Below are positions 1-8,028 of a stretch of DNA of 64,000 nucleotides, in pieces. Each line of letters begins with the position of its first letter. Within the stretch, counting starts at the first letter, position 1. Source of the stretch: Desulfovibrio cuneatus DSM 11391 (GTDB lineage: Bacteria > Desulfobacterota > Desulfovibrionia > Desulfovibrionales > Desulfovibrionaceae). The translations under genes were made by a program, and so were the position numbers. Location: assembly GCF_000430005.1 (NCBI RefSeq), contig NZ_AUCY01000012.1, positions 1 to 64,000 of the forward strand, given 5' to 3'. The notes under the pieces were generated by a model. It did not search any database. It was not told the origin of the DNA and worked only from the letters and a program-made list of their open reading frames with translations.

Positions 1-14
1 ATAAGATAGTAAGT

Positions 15-374
15 ATGCGATTTTTTGATTCATTTATATATCTGTTCATAACGACAGTTCCTGAAAGGCATATTGCGCAAAGCGCTAGTTTTGCATTTAC
101 CCAATTAATGTATGGTCGTTCCATCGCTTTTCTCCTCCCTCTTGGTGTATTTTTTGGGATGTACAGAAGTGGATTTACTATGGGGGTCATTGTCATAATA
201 ACAGTATTTATTTATGCATTGGCTCTGCTATTTTACTATAATTCTGTCAAATTTTATGCAGATGTAATGGCATCATGTACTTTGCTTTTGTTGGCGAATA
301 AGGCAGAGATTCAAAAGAATAGCCTACAGCAACAAGAGCCTGCTGGTGGCATCGGCAATACGTATTTTTGTTGA
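15..374 (+). CDS. Small multi-pass membrane protein, unrecognised
   Basis: A 119-residue hydrophobic protein with about three membrane segments (residues 28-45, 52-75 and 80-95 roughly) and a short polar glutamine-rich tail. The reading frame stays open to the left edge of the window, so the true start may lie outside it. It is more AT-rich than the genes that follow. A clear intrinsic terminator 26 bases after the stop supports real transcription on this strand. I recognise no family; it could be the end of a polysaccharide-polymerase or transporter-like membrane protein. Confidence 0.5.
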   Translation: MRFFDSFIYLFITTVPERHIAQSASFAFTQLMYGRSIAFLLPLGVFFGMYRSGFTMGVIVIITVFIYALALLFYYNSVKFYADVMASCTLLLLANKAEIQKNSLQQQEPAGGIGNTYFC

Positions 375-399
375 GTTGCAGAAGAATTGGACGTGGAAA

Positions 400-442
400 C
401 CCCGGCCCGTGTCTTTTACAGAACATGGGCCGGGGCGTTTTT
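400..442 (+). terminator. Rho-independent terminator after the membrane protein
   Basis: Arms CCCCGGCCCGTGT (400-412) and ACATGGGCCGGGG (423-435) pair with one mismatch and are followed by CGTTTTT. It lies just downstream of the gene ending at 374. Confidence 0.8.
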
Positions 443-639
443 CAGGGCAGTATCAGTACGGGGGAACATGCGCAGTTCCCGTTGCTGTTGTCCTGAGGGA
501 GCTTCACAGGGAAGGTAGCGGCTTGCCTGTGCATTCTCATTGTGTGGAGATGTTAGTGTACCAGGTTTTAAAAAGCGAAGCCCCTGCGAGTGGCGGGACG
601 CGGCTTTGCGCGTTCACGGCGCGAGCAAGGGGGCTGTGC

Positions 640-796
640 TTGGGCGGGGCGTTGGTGAAAAGATAGAATTTTTCGTGCAGGCAAGGCGGCGGCGGATTTT
701 GCAAGGGGCTGACCTCACGGTCTGCCCCGCCGGAAAATTCGCCGCCAACACAGCCTGCGCGAAAAAGGCTAGTTTTACCAACGTGCCACGCCCAAA
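640..796 (-). repeat. Long imperfect inverted repeat 3' of the hydantoinase gene (family 1-like)
   Basis: Two arms of about 65 bases (TTGGGCGGGGC... at 640 and ...CACGCCCAAAA near 796) pair over most of their length. The loop is itself a GC hairpin (GGGGCTGACC / GGTCTGCCCC, 704-727). It resembles family 1 elsewhere in this window in size, in the GGCAAGG arm segment and in the GC-hairpin loop, but its termini differ. The rest of 443-818 contains no credible gene, only further GC-rich pairing sequence at 575-638. Confidence 0.65.
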
Positions 797-818
797 ACAA
801 AACACAAAGTATGTAGCC

Positions 819-2198
819 TTACCCTAACTTCGGCAAACCCCTCTCCAAATACACCCCACGCCCGGCCTTGCCCACGAACGTGCCGTTCTCGGCAATCACT
901 TCCCCGCGCGCCATGGTCAGCACCGGCGCGCCCTGCACTTCCCAGCCTTCATAGGGGGTATAATCCACCCGCTCATGCAGGTGGGCTTTGGTAATGCTGC
1001 TGCGCACGGTGGGGTCTATGAGTACAAGGTCAGCATCGGCACCGGGGGCAATATCGCCCTTCTGCGGGGCAATGCCAAACAGCTTGGCAGGCCGAGTGCA
1101 GCAGGCCTGCACCACTTGCGGCAGGGTCAGGCGGCCTTTCATGAAGCCTTCCGAGAACATGAGCTGCATGCGCGTTTCCACGCCGGGTGCGCCATTGGGG
1201 CACTTGGTAAAGTTGCCAAGGCCTTGCATCTTCTGGGTGGCAAACTGGAAGGGGCAGTGGTCGGTGCCCACGGTTTCCACCTGCCCGCTGGCAAGGCCCT
1301 GCCACAGGGCGGCGTTGTCCACAGCGGTGCGCAGGGGGGGGCTCATAATAAATTTCAGGCCTTCGCGCTTGTCTTCATAACTGCTTTCATTAAGCAACAG
1401 GTACTGCGGGCATGTTTCGGCAAACACATGCTGTTGCCCGTTGTGGCGGGCTAGCTCAATGGCTTGCAGCCCCAGGCCGGAAGAAAGGTGCACTACATAC
1501 AGTGGCGCTTCCCCGGCCATTTTTGCCAGCATGAGCATGCGGAATACCGCTTCTGCCTCGCACTGCACGGGCCTGCTTTGGGCATGGTAACGCGGTGCGC
1601 TTTTGCCTGCTGCCAGTAATTTTTTGGTAAGGAAGGCAATGGAGGCGTCATTTTCGCAGTGCACGCACACCATAAGCCCCAGCTCTTGCGCTTTTTGCAT
1701 CACGGCAAGCACGTCAGCATCTGCCAGTTTGTAGCCATACGTCAGGTACAGCTTGTAGCTGGTAATGCCACGCGCTATAAGGCGCTGCATGTCTTCTAGC
1801 ACAGTGGCATCCACATGCTGAATAACCCCGTGGAAGCCGTAGTCCACCACGCATTGCCGGGCCAGCTCGTGGTACACGTCTACCTGGTGCTCCAGCCCGC
1901 AGCCTTTGGGGCCAAAGCCCATGTGGTCAATAATGGTGGTGGTACCGCCGCAGGCTGCGGCAATGCTGCCGGAAAGGAAGTCGTCCGCTGCCCGCGCCGC
2001 GCCTGTGTCCAGGTCCAAGTGGGTGTGGGCGTCTACCCCGCCGGGCAGCAGAAATTTGCCTGCTGCGTCAATCACCCGTGCGCCCCCGGCGGCAATGCCA
2101 GGGGCCACACGGCTGATTTTGCCATGTTCAATGAGGACATCGCCCTGCACCATCTGGGTGCTGGTGGCAATTTGCGCATTGGTAATGAGCGTTTTCAC
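819..2198 (-). CDS. hydA: Dihydropyrimidinase / hydantoinase (HyuA/HydA family)
   Basis: Amidohydrolase-fold enzyme of 459 residues, the usual length for dihydropyrimidinases. They open cyclic imides such as dihydrouracil or hydantoins, giving N-carbamoyl amino acids. Visible metal-site motifs: DAHTHLDLD near residue 56, the lysine in SYKLYLTYGYKL (carbamylated in the family), the histidine in CVHCEND, HLSSG, and the aspartate in GTDHCPF. The start is GTG at 2198, directly after the TAA of the preceding Mo hydroxylase gene, so translation is probably coupled. It is the last gene of the minus-strand nucleobase block. In Escherichia coli the homologous hyuA also lies with ssnA, xdhD and yqeC-type genes. 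The true substrate (dihydropyrimidine, hydantoin or a purine-derived ring) cannot be fixed from sequence. Confidence 0.9.
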   Translation of the reverse strand: MKTLITNAQIATSTQMVQGDVLIEHGKISRVAPGIAAGGARVIDAAGKFLLPGGVDAHTHLDLDTGAARAADDFLSGSIAAACGGTTTIIDHMGFGPKGCGLEHQVDVYHELARQCVVDYGFHGVIQHVDATVLEDMQRLIARGITSYKLYLTYGYKLADADVLAVMQKAQELGLMVCVHCENDASIAFLTKKLLAAGKSAPRYHAQSRPVQCEAEAVFRMLMLAKMAGEAPLYVVHLSSGLGLQAIELARHNGQQHVFAETCPQYLLLNESSYEDKREGLKFIMSPPLRTAVDNAALWQGLASGQVETVGTDHCPFQFATQKMQGLGNFTKCPNGAPGVETRMQLMFSEGFMKGRLTLPQVVQACCTRPAKLFGIAPQKGDIAPGADADLVLIDPTVRSSITKAHLHERVDYTPYEGWEVQGAPVLTMARGEVIAENGTFVGKAGRGVYLERGLPKLG

Positions 2199-4763
2199 TT
2201 ATTTCTTTTTCCGGTAGAAGGTATTTTTCAGGGGGAGCTTGGTGCGGAACACGCCGTCCAGCTTGTAGTAAGCCCCGGCCACGGCAGGCGCAGTGGGAAT
2301 GGTGGCAAGCTCGCCCACGCCCTTGGCACCGTATGCAAATTCCCCATTGTCCTTGGTTTTTACCAGAACAACGTCAATGGGGGGCACTTCCGTGGCGCGC
2401 AGCAGCCCAAGGGTGGCGTATTTTGCCAGGGGGCGGCTGTTTTTCAGCGGGTAGTCTTCTGTCAGGGCATAGCCAAGGCCCATGGCCACGCCGCCTTCCA
2501 CCTGCCCCTGGGCCGACTTGGGGTTAATCACGCGGCCCACGTCATAGGCGGCCACCACGCGCTCCAACTTGCCTTCTTTATCCAGCAGTACCACCTGGGC
2601 GGCATAGCCGTATGCCACGTGGCTTACGGGGTTTGGCTTGTCGCTGCCCATGGGGTCTGTCTGGGTGGTGTATTCGCCGTAAAACTCCTGGCCTTCAAGG
2701 TTTGCCAGTGTTTTGCCAGCATCCAGTTCCTTTTTCAGCAACCGGGCAGCACGCAGGGTAGATTCCCCGGTAAGCAACGTTTGGCGGGAAGCGGTGGTGG
2801 TGCCGGAGTTGGGGGTGCGCACGGTATCTGGCGCTTCCGCCACCATAAGGGAGGGGGGCAGACCCAGTGTTTCACACACCACCTGGGTGGTAACAGTGGC
2901 CATGCCCTGCCCGATGCAGGCGGCGCTGGCCCGAATGTGAATTTTGCCCTGCTCCACAGAAAGAATGCACCGGCTGGTGTCGGGAATGCCCACACCCACG
3001 CCGCTGTTTTTGAAGGAGCTGGCAATGCCTGCGTAAGGGGCTTGCTCGTACACGTCTTTTACTGCCAGCAGGCAGTTTTCCAGGGCGGTGCTGCTATCGG
3101 CAATTTGGCCGTTGGGCAGCACCTGGCCGGGGCGAATGGCGTTACGGAAGCGGATTTCCCAGGGGGAAATGCCCACCATTTCAGCCAGCAGGTTCAGGTT
3201 GCATTCCGTGGCAAAGGCAGACTGGGTAACACCAAACCCGCGGAAGGCCCCGGCAGGGGGGTTGTTGGTGTACACGGCGGTGCCTTCCACTTCCATGTTC
3301 TGGTAGTTGTAAGGCCCGGCAGCGTGGGTGCAGGCGCGTTGCAGCACTGGCCCGCCGAGTGAAGCGTAAGCCCCGGTGTCGGAAATGAGGGTGGCCTTCA
3401 TGCCTACCAGCATACCGTTTGCGTCGCAGGCGGTGGTGAATTCCATTTCCATGGCGTGGCGCTTTGGGTGTACCATAATGCTTTCCTGGCGGGAAAGCTT
3501 TACCTTAACAGGCTGTTGCAGCAGCCATGCGGCAAGGGCTGCGTGGTGCTGCACGCTCATGTCTTCCTTGCCGCCAAAGCCGCCGCCTACCAGCATGGAA
3601 GTCACGTGTACTTTTTCGGCTGCAATGCCCAGCATCAGGGAAACTTCGTGCTGTTCGTCGTAAATGCCCTGGCCGCCTGTGTAAATACGCACGCCGTCTT
3701 CCCCTTTGGGCAGGGCAATGGCGCATTCAGGTTCCATGCAGGCGTGTTCGGTAAAGGGCACGCTGTAATGGCGGGTTACCACGTGGGCAGCGCCCGCAAT
3801 GGCGGCTGCGGCGTCGCCACGCTTCAAGTGTTCATGGCGCAGAATATTGCCTTTGGGGTGAATGCTGGGGGCCCCGGCTGCCATGGCTTCCTGCGGGCTG
3901 GTAAGGGGGGTGAGCTCTTCATACTCCACCTGCACCAGCTTTTTGATTTCTTCCAGCGCTTCAGGGGTGTTGGCTACCACCAGGGCAACGGAGTCGCCCA
4001 CGTAGCGGGTAATGTCGCCCTCGGCAATCATTACGTCCCAGTCTTTTACCAAATGCCCAATCTGCTTGGCACCGGGCACGTCTGCTGCGGTGAACACAGC
4101 CACGCATTGCGGGTGGGCTTTGGCCTGGGCGGCGTCAATGCGCAGCACTTTGGCGCGGGGGAACTTGGCGCGCACGGCAGAAGCGTGCAGCAGGCCGGGC
4201 AGGGTCATGTCGTCGGCATACTGGCCTGTGCCCAGCACCTTTTCGTAGGCGTCCACGCGGTGGAAATCTTCACCCAGCACGCCTGCAAAGTTGCGGTGGG
4301 GCAGGGCGGTGCCTTCACGCAGCATTTGGGCTGCCATAAGCACGGCATCTTCAATTTTCACATAGCCTGTGCAGCGGCAAATGTTGCCGCGCAGGGCTTT
4401 CTTCACGTCTTCACGGGTGGGGCTTGGGGTGGTGTTAATAAGGCCCTTGGCGCTAATGACCATGCCGGGAATGCAAAAACCGCATTGCACGGCGCCTGCT
4501 TCGGCAAACGCGAAGGAAAATACGTCCTTTTCGCGCAGGGAAAGCCCTTCCACCGTCACCACCTGCTTGCCTGCCAGCTTTTCCAGGGAGGGAATGCAGG
4601 CGCGGGTTGCCTTGCCGTCTACCAGCACCATGCAGGTGCCGCATGCGCCCTGGGAACATCCGTCTTTGGCAGAAGTCACGCGCAAATCTTCGCGCAGAAA
4701 GGGGAGCAGCTTTTTATTGACCGGGCAGGTTACCTGCTTTCCGTTGACGTGAAGTGTGTACAT
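2199..4763 (-). CDS. xdhD: Selenium-dependent-type xanthine dehydrogenase (2Fe-2S plus molybdenum domains)
   Basis: Protein of 854 residues. Residues 1-75 form a plant-type ferredoxin domain (CSQGACGTCMVL) and 75-150 a second 2Fe-2S domain (CGFCIPGM and GNICRCTGY). From about 165 the molybdopterin-binding domains begin (HRVDAYEKVLGTGQYADD), with GGGFGGKED and RGFGV, and GAKGVGELATIPTAP near the C-terminus, whose glutamate (in GVGE) is the expected catalytic base. The FAD domain of classical xanthine dehydrogenases is absent, as is usual in the selenium-dependent subfamily of about 850 residues. Nearby mocA and yqeC genes encode cofactor-maturation factors linked to that subfamily. Selenium here would be a labile ligand; no in-frame TGA is seen. 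The electron partner is unknown; the adjacent PreA-like ferredoxin-domain protein is a candidate (inference). Confidence 0.88.
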   Translation of the reverse strand: MYTLHVNGKQVTCPVNKKLLPFLREDLRVTSAKDGCSQGACGTCMVLVDGKATRACIPSLEKLAGKQVVTVEGLSLREKDVFSFAFAEAGAVQCGFCIPGMVISAKGLINTTPSPTREDVKKALRGNICRCTGYVKIEDAVLMAAQMLREGTALPHRNFAGVLGEDFHRVDAYEKVLGTGQYADDMTLPGLLHASAVRAKFPRAKVLRIDAAQAKAHPQCVAVFTAADVPGAKQIGHLVKDWDVMIAEGDITRYVGDSVALVVANTPEALEEIKKLVQVEYEELTPLTSPQEAMAAGAPSIHPKGNILRHEHLKRGDAAAAIAGAAHVVTRHYSVPFTEHACMEPECAIALPKGEDGVRIYTGGQGIYDEQHEVSLMLGIAAEKVHVTSMLVGGGFGGKEDMSVQHHAALAAWLLQQPVKVKLSRQESIMVHPKRHAMEMEFTTACDANGMLVGMKATLISDTGAYASLGGPVLQRACTHAAGPYNYQNMEVEGTAVYTNNPPAGAFRGFGVTQSAFATECNLNLLAEMVGISPWEIRFRNAIRPGQVLPNGQIADSSTALENCLLAVKDVYEQAPYAGIASSFKNSGVGVGIPDTSRCILSVEQGKIHIRASAACIGQGMATVTTQVVCETLGLPPSLMVAEAPDTVRTPNSGTTTASRQTLLTGESTLRAARLLKKELDAGKTLANLEGQEFYGEYTTQTDPMGSDKPNPVSHVAYGYAAQVVLLDKEGKLERVVAAYDVGRVINPKSAQGQVEGGVAMGLGYALTEDYPLKNSRPLAKYATLGLLRATEVPPIDVVLVKTKDNGEFAYGAKGVGELATIPTAPAVAGAYYKLDGVFRTKLPLKNTFYRKKK

Positions 4764-4802
4764 AGGGGGGCTCCATATAAATTGTACGTGTGATGGCTGT
4801 GG

Positions 4803-5017
4803 TAGAAACGCTGATTTATTCCGTTTGGCGGCGTTACTTCACTTTTTTTGAAACAGTCGAGGACGGAAGAGTTGACTCGGCCCGTCCTGGGCCTCGGCCT
4901 TCGGCTCCCGCCCTGCGGGCAGTTCCCAATTCCGCTTTCCTGCAGAATTGTCACTCCTGTTTCCAAAAAAGCTCGTGCCTTGCCAAACGAAATAACTGCG
5001 CGTTTCAAAAATGCCAT
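4803..5017 (+). repeat. Family 1 long inverted repeat, expanded copy
   Basis: Left arm from TAGAAACGCTG (4803) to TTTTTTTGAAAC, right arm from GTTTCCAAAAAAG to GCGCGTTTC, with right flank AAAAATGCCAT ending at 5017. The loop is expanded by a GC-rich insert. The left arm points away from any plus-strand gene, unlike most copies, so this may be the remnant 3' end of a lost gene. It occupies part of the 705-base gap between the Mo hydroxylase gene and the PreA-like gene. Confidence 0.75.
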
Positions 5018-5341
5018 TTAATCAGTGTTTGCTTAGCTGTAATGGCAGTTTTGAAGGTGGCAATGTGATTTGCTTTGCGCTTGCTGCCTTATGCGGCTGG
5101 CCACGCATTCTTGCAGCACCGTAAATAGGGCTGAAGATCTGCTTACGGCGCTGCTTGGCGTTACACGCGGGCCCCTTCCGCATTGCGGAGGGGAATTTGG
5201 TGTGGTTCCTTTTCTACAGGGGGAAGGGGCACCACGGAAATTTATTTGATGATGCGTGAGGGATTTACCTTTAGCAGTGGCAGGCGCGGTGGAAGTGTTC
5301 AGTTTTTGTGTTTGGCAAGGCGCAAGTTTTTTTGCACCATA
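5018..5341. other. Gene-free spacer with GC-rich stem-loops
   Basis: No coding signal. It contains a stem CCCCTTCCGC-ATT-GCGGAGGGG near 5171-5193, a second imperfect stem near 5200-5240, and a degenerate half-copy of the family 1 right arm (TTTGGCAAGGCGCAAG, about 5310-5335). Confidence 0.5.
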
Positions 5342-5468
5342 GGAAACGCGCAGTTTTTGGTTTTGGCAAGGCGCGAGCCTTTTTCCACACGGTGGCTGGA
5401 CTCTTCGGTCCTGCCCCGCGTGGAAAAAGGTGAAGCAACGCCGCCAAAATCAAAAAATCAGCGTTTCC
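5342..5468 (-). repeat. Family 1 long inverted repeat abutting the PreA-like gene stop codon
   Basis: Read on the minus strand, the stop TAA (5471-5469) is followed at once by GGAAACGCTGA. The hairpin loop carries GGCAGGACC / GGACTC-type sequence (CGGGGCAGGACCGAAGAGTCC in minus orientation) and the element closes with CGCGTTTCC at 5342. Stem length is about 50 bases with mismatches. Confidence 0.85.
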
Positions 5469-6554
5469 TTAGTAGGCGATGTGGAGAGCAGCAGGCTTAC
5501 AACGACTCACGCACAGCCCACACCCAAAGCACTTTTCTTTGTCCACAGTCCATGCTTCGGTAATATCAATGGCTTCATACACACAGCTTACCTTGCACAG
5601 GCCACATTTTGTACAGCGTTCCTGGTCGCAGGTAGGCAGTTCCACGTGTTTGCGGGGCTTGCGTTCATGCAGTTTTTTGCGGGTAAGGCCCACAATTTCG
5701 CTTACATCTTTGTAACCCTGCTTGTCCAGGAAGTCGGAAAGCTGCTTGGCAATTTTGCCATACACGCCGGGGCCTTTCAGAATAGCCTCGGTGCAGGTTT
5801 GCACAGCCGCAGCACCAGCCATAAGCATTTCAGCTGCGTCTTTACCATCAGCCACGCCGCCAACGCCGATTACCGGAATTTTCACAGCGCCGCACACGTC
5901 AAAAATGGTGCGAATGGCAATGGGGCGAATGGCGCGGCCTGTAAGCCAGCCGTAACCGCTTTCACTGCCCATAAGGGGGAAGCCAGTTTCAATATCAATG
6001 CCCATGCAGGGGCCCACGGAGTTGATCATAACCAGGCCGTCTGCCCCGGCATTTTCGCAAGCTTTGGCAATTTCGGTAATGTCGGTGTGGGGGCTCATTT
6101 TCATGAACACAGGTACATCCAGGGCTTTTTTTGCGGCGCGCAGGGCGTCCAGCATGGGTTCCATGCTTGTGCCCACGTAGTGCACAGACATTTCCACGGC
6201 GTCGGCAAAGGGCTTTACCATGGGGGCGACTTTTGCAATTTGTTCCGCAGTGTAGCCAAGGCCCACAATAACGGGCAGGCCAAGCTTTTTAATTTCAGGG
6301 TATTCATGCTCAACCCAGTGTTCCGGGGTGAGTTCAGACCATAGCTCGGTGTTCAGAAAGCCGCTGTTGGTCAGGGTCATGCAGGGGCGGGGCACGTCGG
6401 CTGCTTTGGCAGAAATGGTTTTGGTCACAATGCCGCCAGCGCCGCCTTCGGCTGCCTGCTTGCACAGTTCTGCGTCTTTGGCACCGGGGCCTGCGGCTGT
6501 CATGATGGGGTTGGGGAACTCAAGTCCGCAAATGATCGTTTTAAGATTAGCCAT
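5469..6554 (-). CDS. PreA-like dihydroorotate/dihydropyrimidine dehydrogenase-family flavoprotein with C-terminal 2[4Fe-4S]
   Basis: Protein of 361 residues. Residues 1-290 form an FMN-binding TIM barrel of the dihydroorotate/dihydropyrimidine dehydrogenase family (LEFPNPIMTAAGPG, GADGLVMINS, PVIGVGGVADGKDAAEML). Residues 305-361 hold two ferredoxin motifs (CTKCGLCKVSC and CFGCGLCVSRC). The closest named relative is PreA of NAD-dependent dihydropyrimidine dehydrogenase, but no preT gene is present. The loop that in this family reads N-x-S-C-P (catalytic Cys) reads EMSVHYVG around residues 121-128, so the catalytic cysteine is a valine here. That argues for altered chemistry. A strong AAGGAG precedes the ATG. 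It lies in the nucleobase block between the permease and Mo hydroxylase genes. It is not a housekeeping PyrD, given its ferredoxin tail and context. Confidence 0.75.
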   Translation of the reverse strand: MANLKTIICGLEFPNPIMTAAGPGAKDAELCKQAAEGGAGGIVTKTISAKAADVPRPCMTLTNSGFLNTELWSELTPEHWVEHEYPEIKKLGLPVIVGLGYTAEQIAKVAPMVKPFADAVEMSVHYVGTSMEPMLDALRAAKKALDVPVFMKMSPHTDITEIAKACENAGADGLVMINSVGPCMGIDIETGFPLMGSESGYGWLTGRAIRPIAIRTIFDVCGAVKIPVIGVGGVADGKDAAEMLMAGAAAVQTCTEAILKGPGVYGKIAKQLSDFLDKQGYKDVSEIVGLTRKKLHERKPRKHVELPTCDQERCTKCGLCKVSCVYEAIDITEAWTVDKEKCFGCGLCVSRCKPAALHIAY

Positions 6555-6649
6555 GGTGTCTCCTTACTCTGGAAAAGGTTGGAAAAGATTAAAAGCCTGT
6601 ATTGGCATGAAACAAGCCATGCAGGCGGGTTCACCTGCATGGCTGTGCG

Positions 6650-7996
6650 TTAATGCGAAATGGCTTTGTCTGTGGGGTTAAAAATAAGGTTTGCCAGCAC
6701 GGAACACAGGCAAACAGCGGCAATGGGTTCACCAAACATAAAGTGCAGGGCCGCGGGCAACTGGGCGGTTGCTGCGGGCACAGAGCCAAGGCCGTAGCCA
6801 AGGCCAAAGGTTATGGCCAGCACTAGGCTGTTGGATTCGGAAAACCCTTCCTTGGAAATCATTTTTACGCCGTTCAGGAAAATCATGGCAAACACGGTAA
6901 TAACCGCGCCGCCAAGCACGCTGGGGGGAAGGGAAGAAAACACGGTGCCGATTTTAGGGCAGAATGCCACAAAAATCATGACTGCAGCGCCCACAGCAAT
7001 GCTGAAACGGTTGATAACCTTGGTCATGGAAACAATGCCAGCGTTCTGCCCAAAGGCTGCCATGGGCAGGGCGTTGAACAGTGCGCCCACCTGGGCACCC
7101 ACGGCGGCGGCAACAATGGTGCCGGAAGTTTCTTGGGGGGTGGTGTCGCGGTTCAGGGTGGCCATGGTAATGCCTGCGGTGTTGCCCATGGTTTCAAGGG
7201 CCACAATAATGTACACGGCAGCAAAGCTGACAACGGCTTCCATGTGGAATTCAGGCATAAAGTACAAGGGGCGGGGCAGGTCGAACCAGGGGGCAGCGGC
7301 AATGGGGGCAAAGTTCACCTTGCCCATAAGGGCTGCCAGGGCATAACCCACGCCAATGCCAACAAGAATGGCAACGGTTTTCAGCATGCCTTTGGCGAAG
7401 CGGTTCAGCACCGTAATTACGCCGAACACGCTAAAGCCCAGCAGCAGGTTTTGCCAGGAGCCAAAGTCCGGCGCGCCAACGCCGCCAGCAAAGTAGTTGG
7501 CCCCAATGGAAAGCAGGCTGATGCCAATGGTAACCAGCACGGAGCCAATAACCAGGGGCGGGAAAAAGCGTTTGAGGGGGCCAATGAAGATGCCGAACAG
7601 CAGTTCCACAAAGCCGCCCAGCAGGGCTGCCCCCAGCACACCGGGAATGCCATAGGCTGCGCCCACAGTTTTCATGGTGGGCACAAAGGCAAAGGAGGTG
7701 CCCATAACCACGGGCAGGCCAGCGCCAATTTGGAATTTGCCAATTTTAATGGGGTACACTTGCAGCATGGTCATAAGGCCAGCCATGAGCATGGCGCACT
7801 GGATCATCATAACCCTGTCCTGGTGGCTCAGCCCACCCACAACACCTGCCAGAATAAGAATGGGGGCAAGGTTGCCTGTGAACATGGCGAACACGTGCTG
7901 CAACCCAATGGGCAGGGCAACGCGCAGGCTTGGGCGTCCTTCCAACTGGTACAGCATTTGCTGGTCGGTTGGTGGTGTTTCGGAAGATTGTGTCAA
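6650..7996 (-). CDS. Nucleobase:cation symporter-2 family xanthine/uracil permease
   Basis: A 448-residue membrane protein with about 12-14 hydrophobic segments. It carries the family signature QNAGIVSMTK within FGQNAGIVSMTKV and the ALETMGNTAG motif in the preceding helices. The family imports uracil, xanthine, urate or related bases with protons. The start is TTG at 7996: AAAGGAG lies seven bases upstream, and the next in-frame ATG is 13 codons further. Sitting between SsnA and the PreA-like enzyme, it is likely the uptake step of the block; a purine such as xanthine or urate is favoured by the Mo hydroxylase but not proven. Confidence 0.9.
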   Translation of the reverse strand: MTQSSETPPTDQQMLYQLEGRPSLRVALPIGLQHVFAMFTGNLAPILILAGVVGGLSHQDRVMMIQCAMLMAGLMTMLQVYPIKIGKFQIGAGLPVVMGTSFAFVPTMKTVGAAYGIPGVLGAALLGGFVELLFGIFIGPLKRFFPPLVIGSVLVTIGISLLSIGANYFAGGVGAPDFGSWQNLLLGFSVFGVITVLNRFAKGMLKTVAILVGIGVGYALAALMGKVNFAPIAAAPWFDLPRPLYFMPEFHMEAVVSFAAVYIIVALETMGNTAGITMATLNRDTTPQETSGTIVAAAVGAQVGALFNALPMAAFGQNAGIVSMTKVINRFSIAVGAAVMIFVAFCPKIGTVFSSLPPSVLGGAVITVFAMIFLNGVKMISKEGFSESNSLVLAITFGLGYGLGSVPAATAQLPAALHFMFGEPIAAVCLCSVLANLIFNPTDKAISH

Positions 7997-8028
7997 AACA
8001 CGTCTCCTTTATTCTTTGCGTAGCGAGA

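Noticed and set aside
1815-3362. A 515-codon open frame opposite the Mo hydroxylase and hydantoinase genes
   Set aside because: Antisense to two well-supported enzymes; low-complexity His/Gly/Ala composition typical of GC-rich shadow frames.
3456-4793. A 445-codon plus-strand open frame
   Set aside because: Mirrors the codons of the Mo hydroxylase on the other strand and has no domain or ribosome site.
5469-6554. Calling the PreA-like gene pyrD (pyrimidine synthesis)
   Set aside because: It has a C-terminal two-cluster ferredoxin domain, a degraded catalytic loop and lies in a nucleobase catabolism block.
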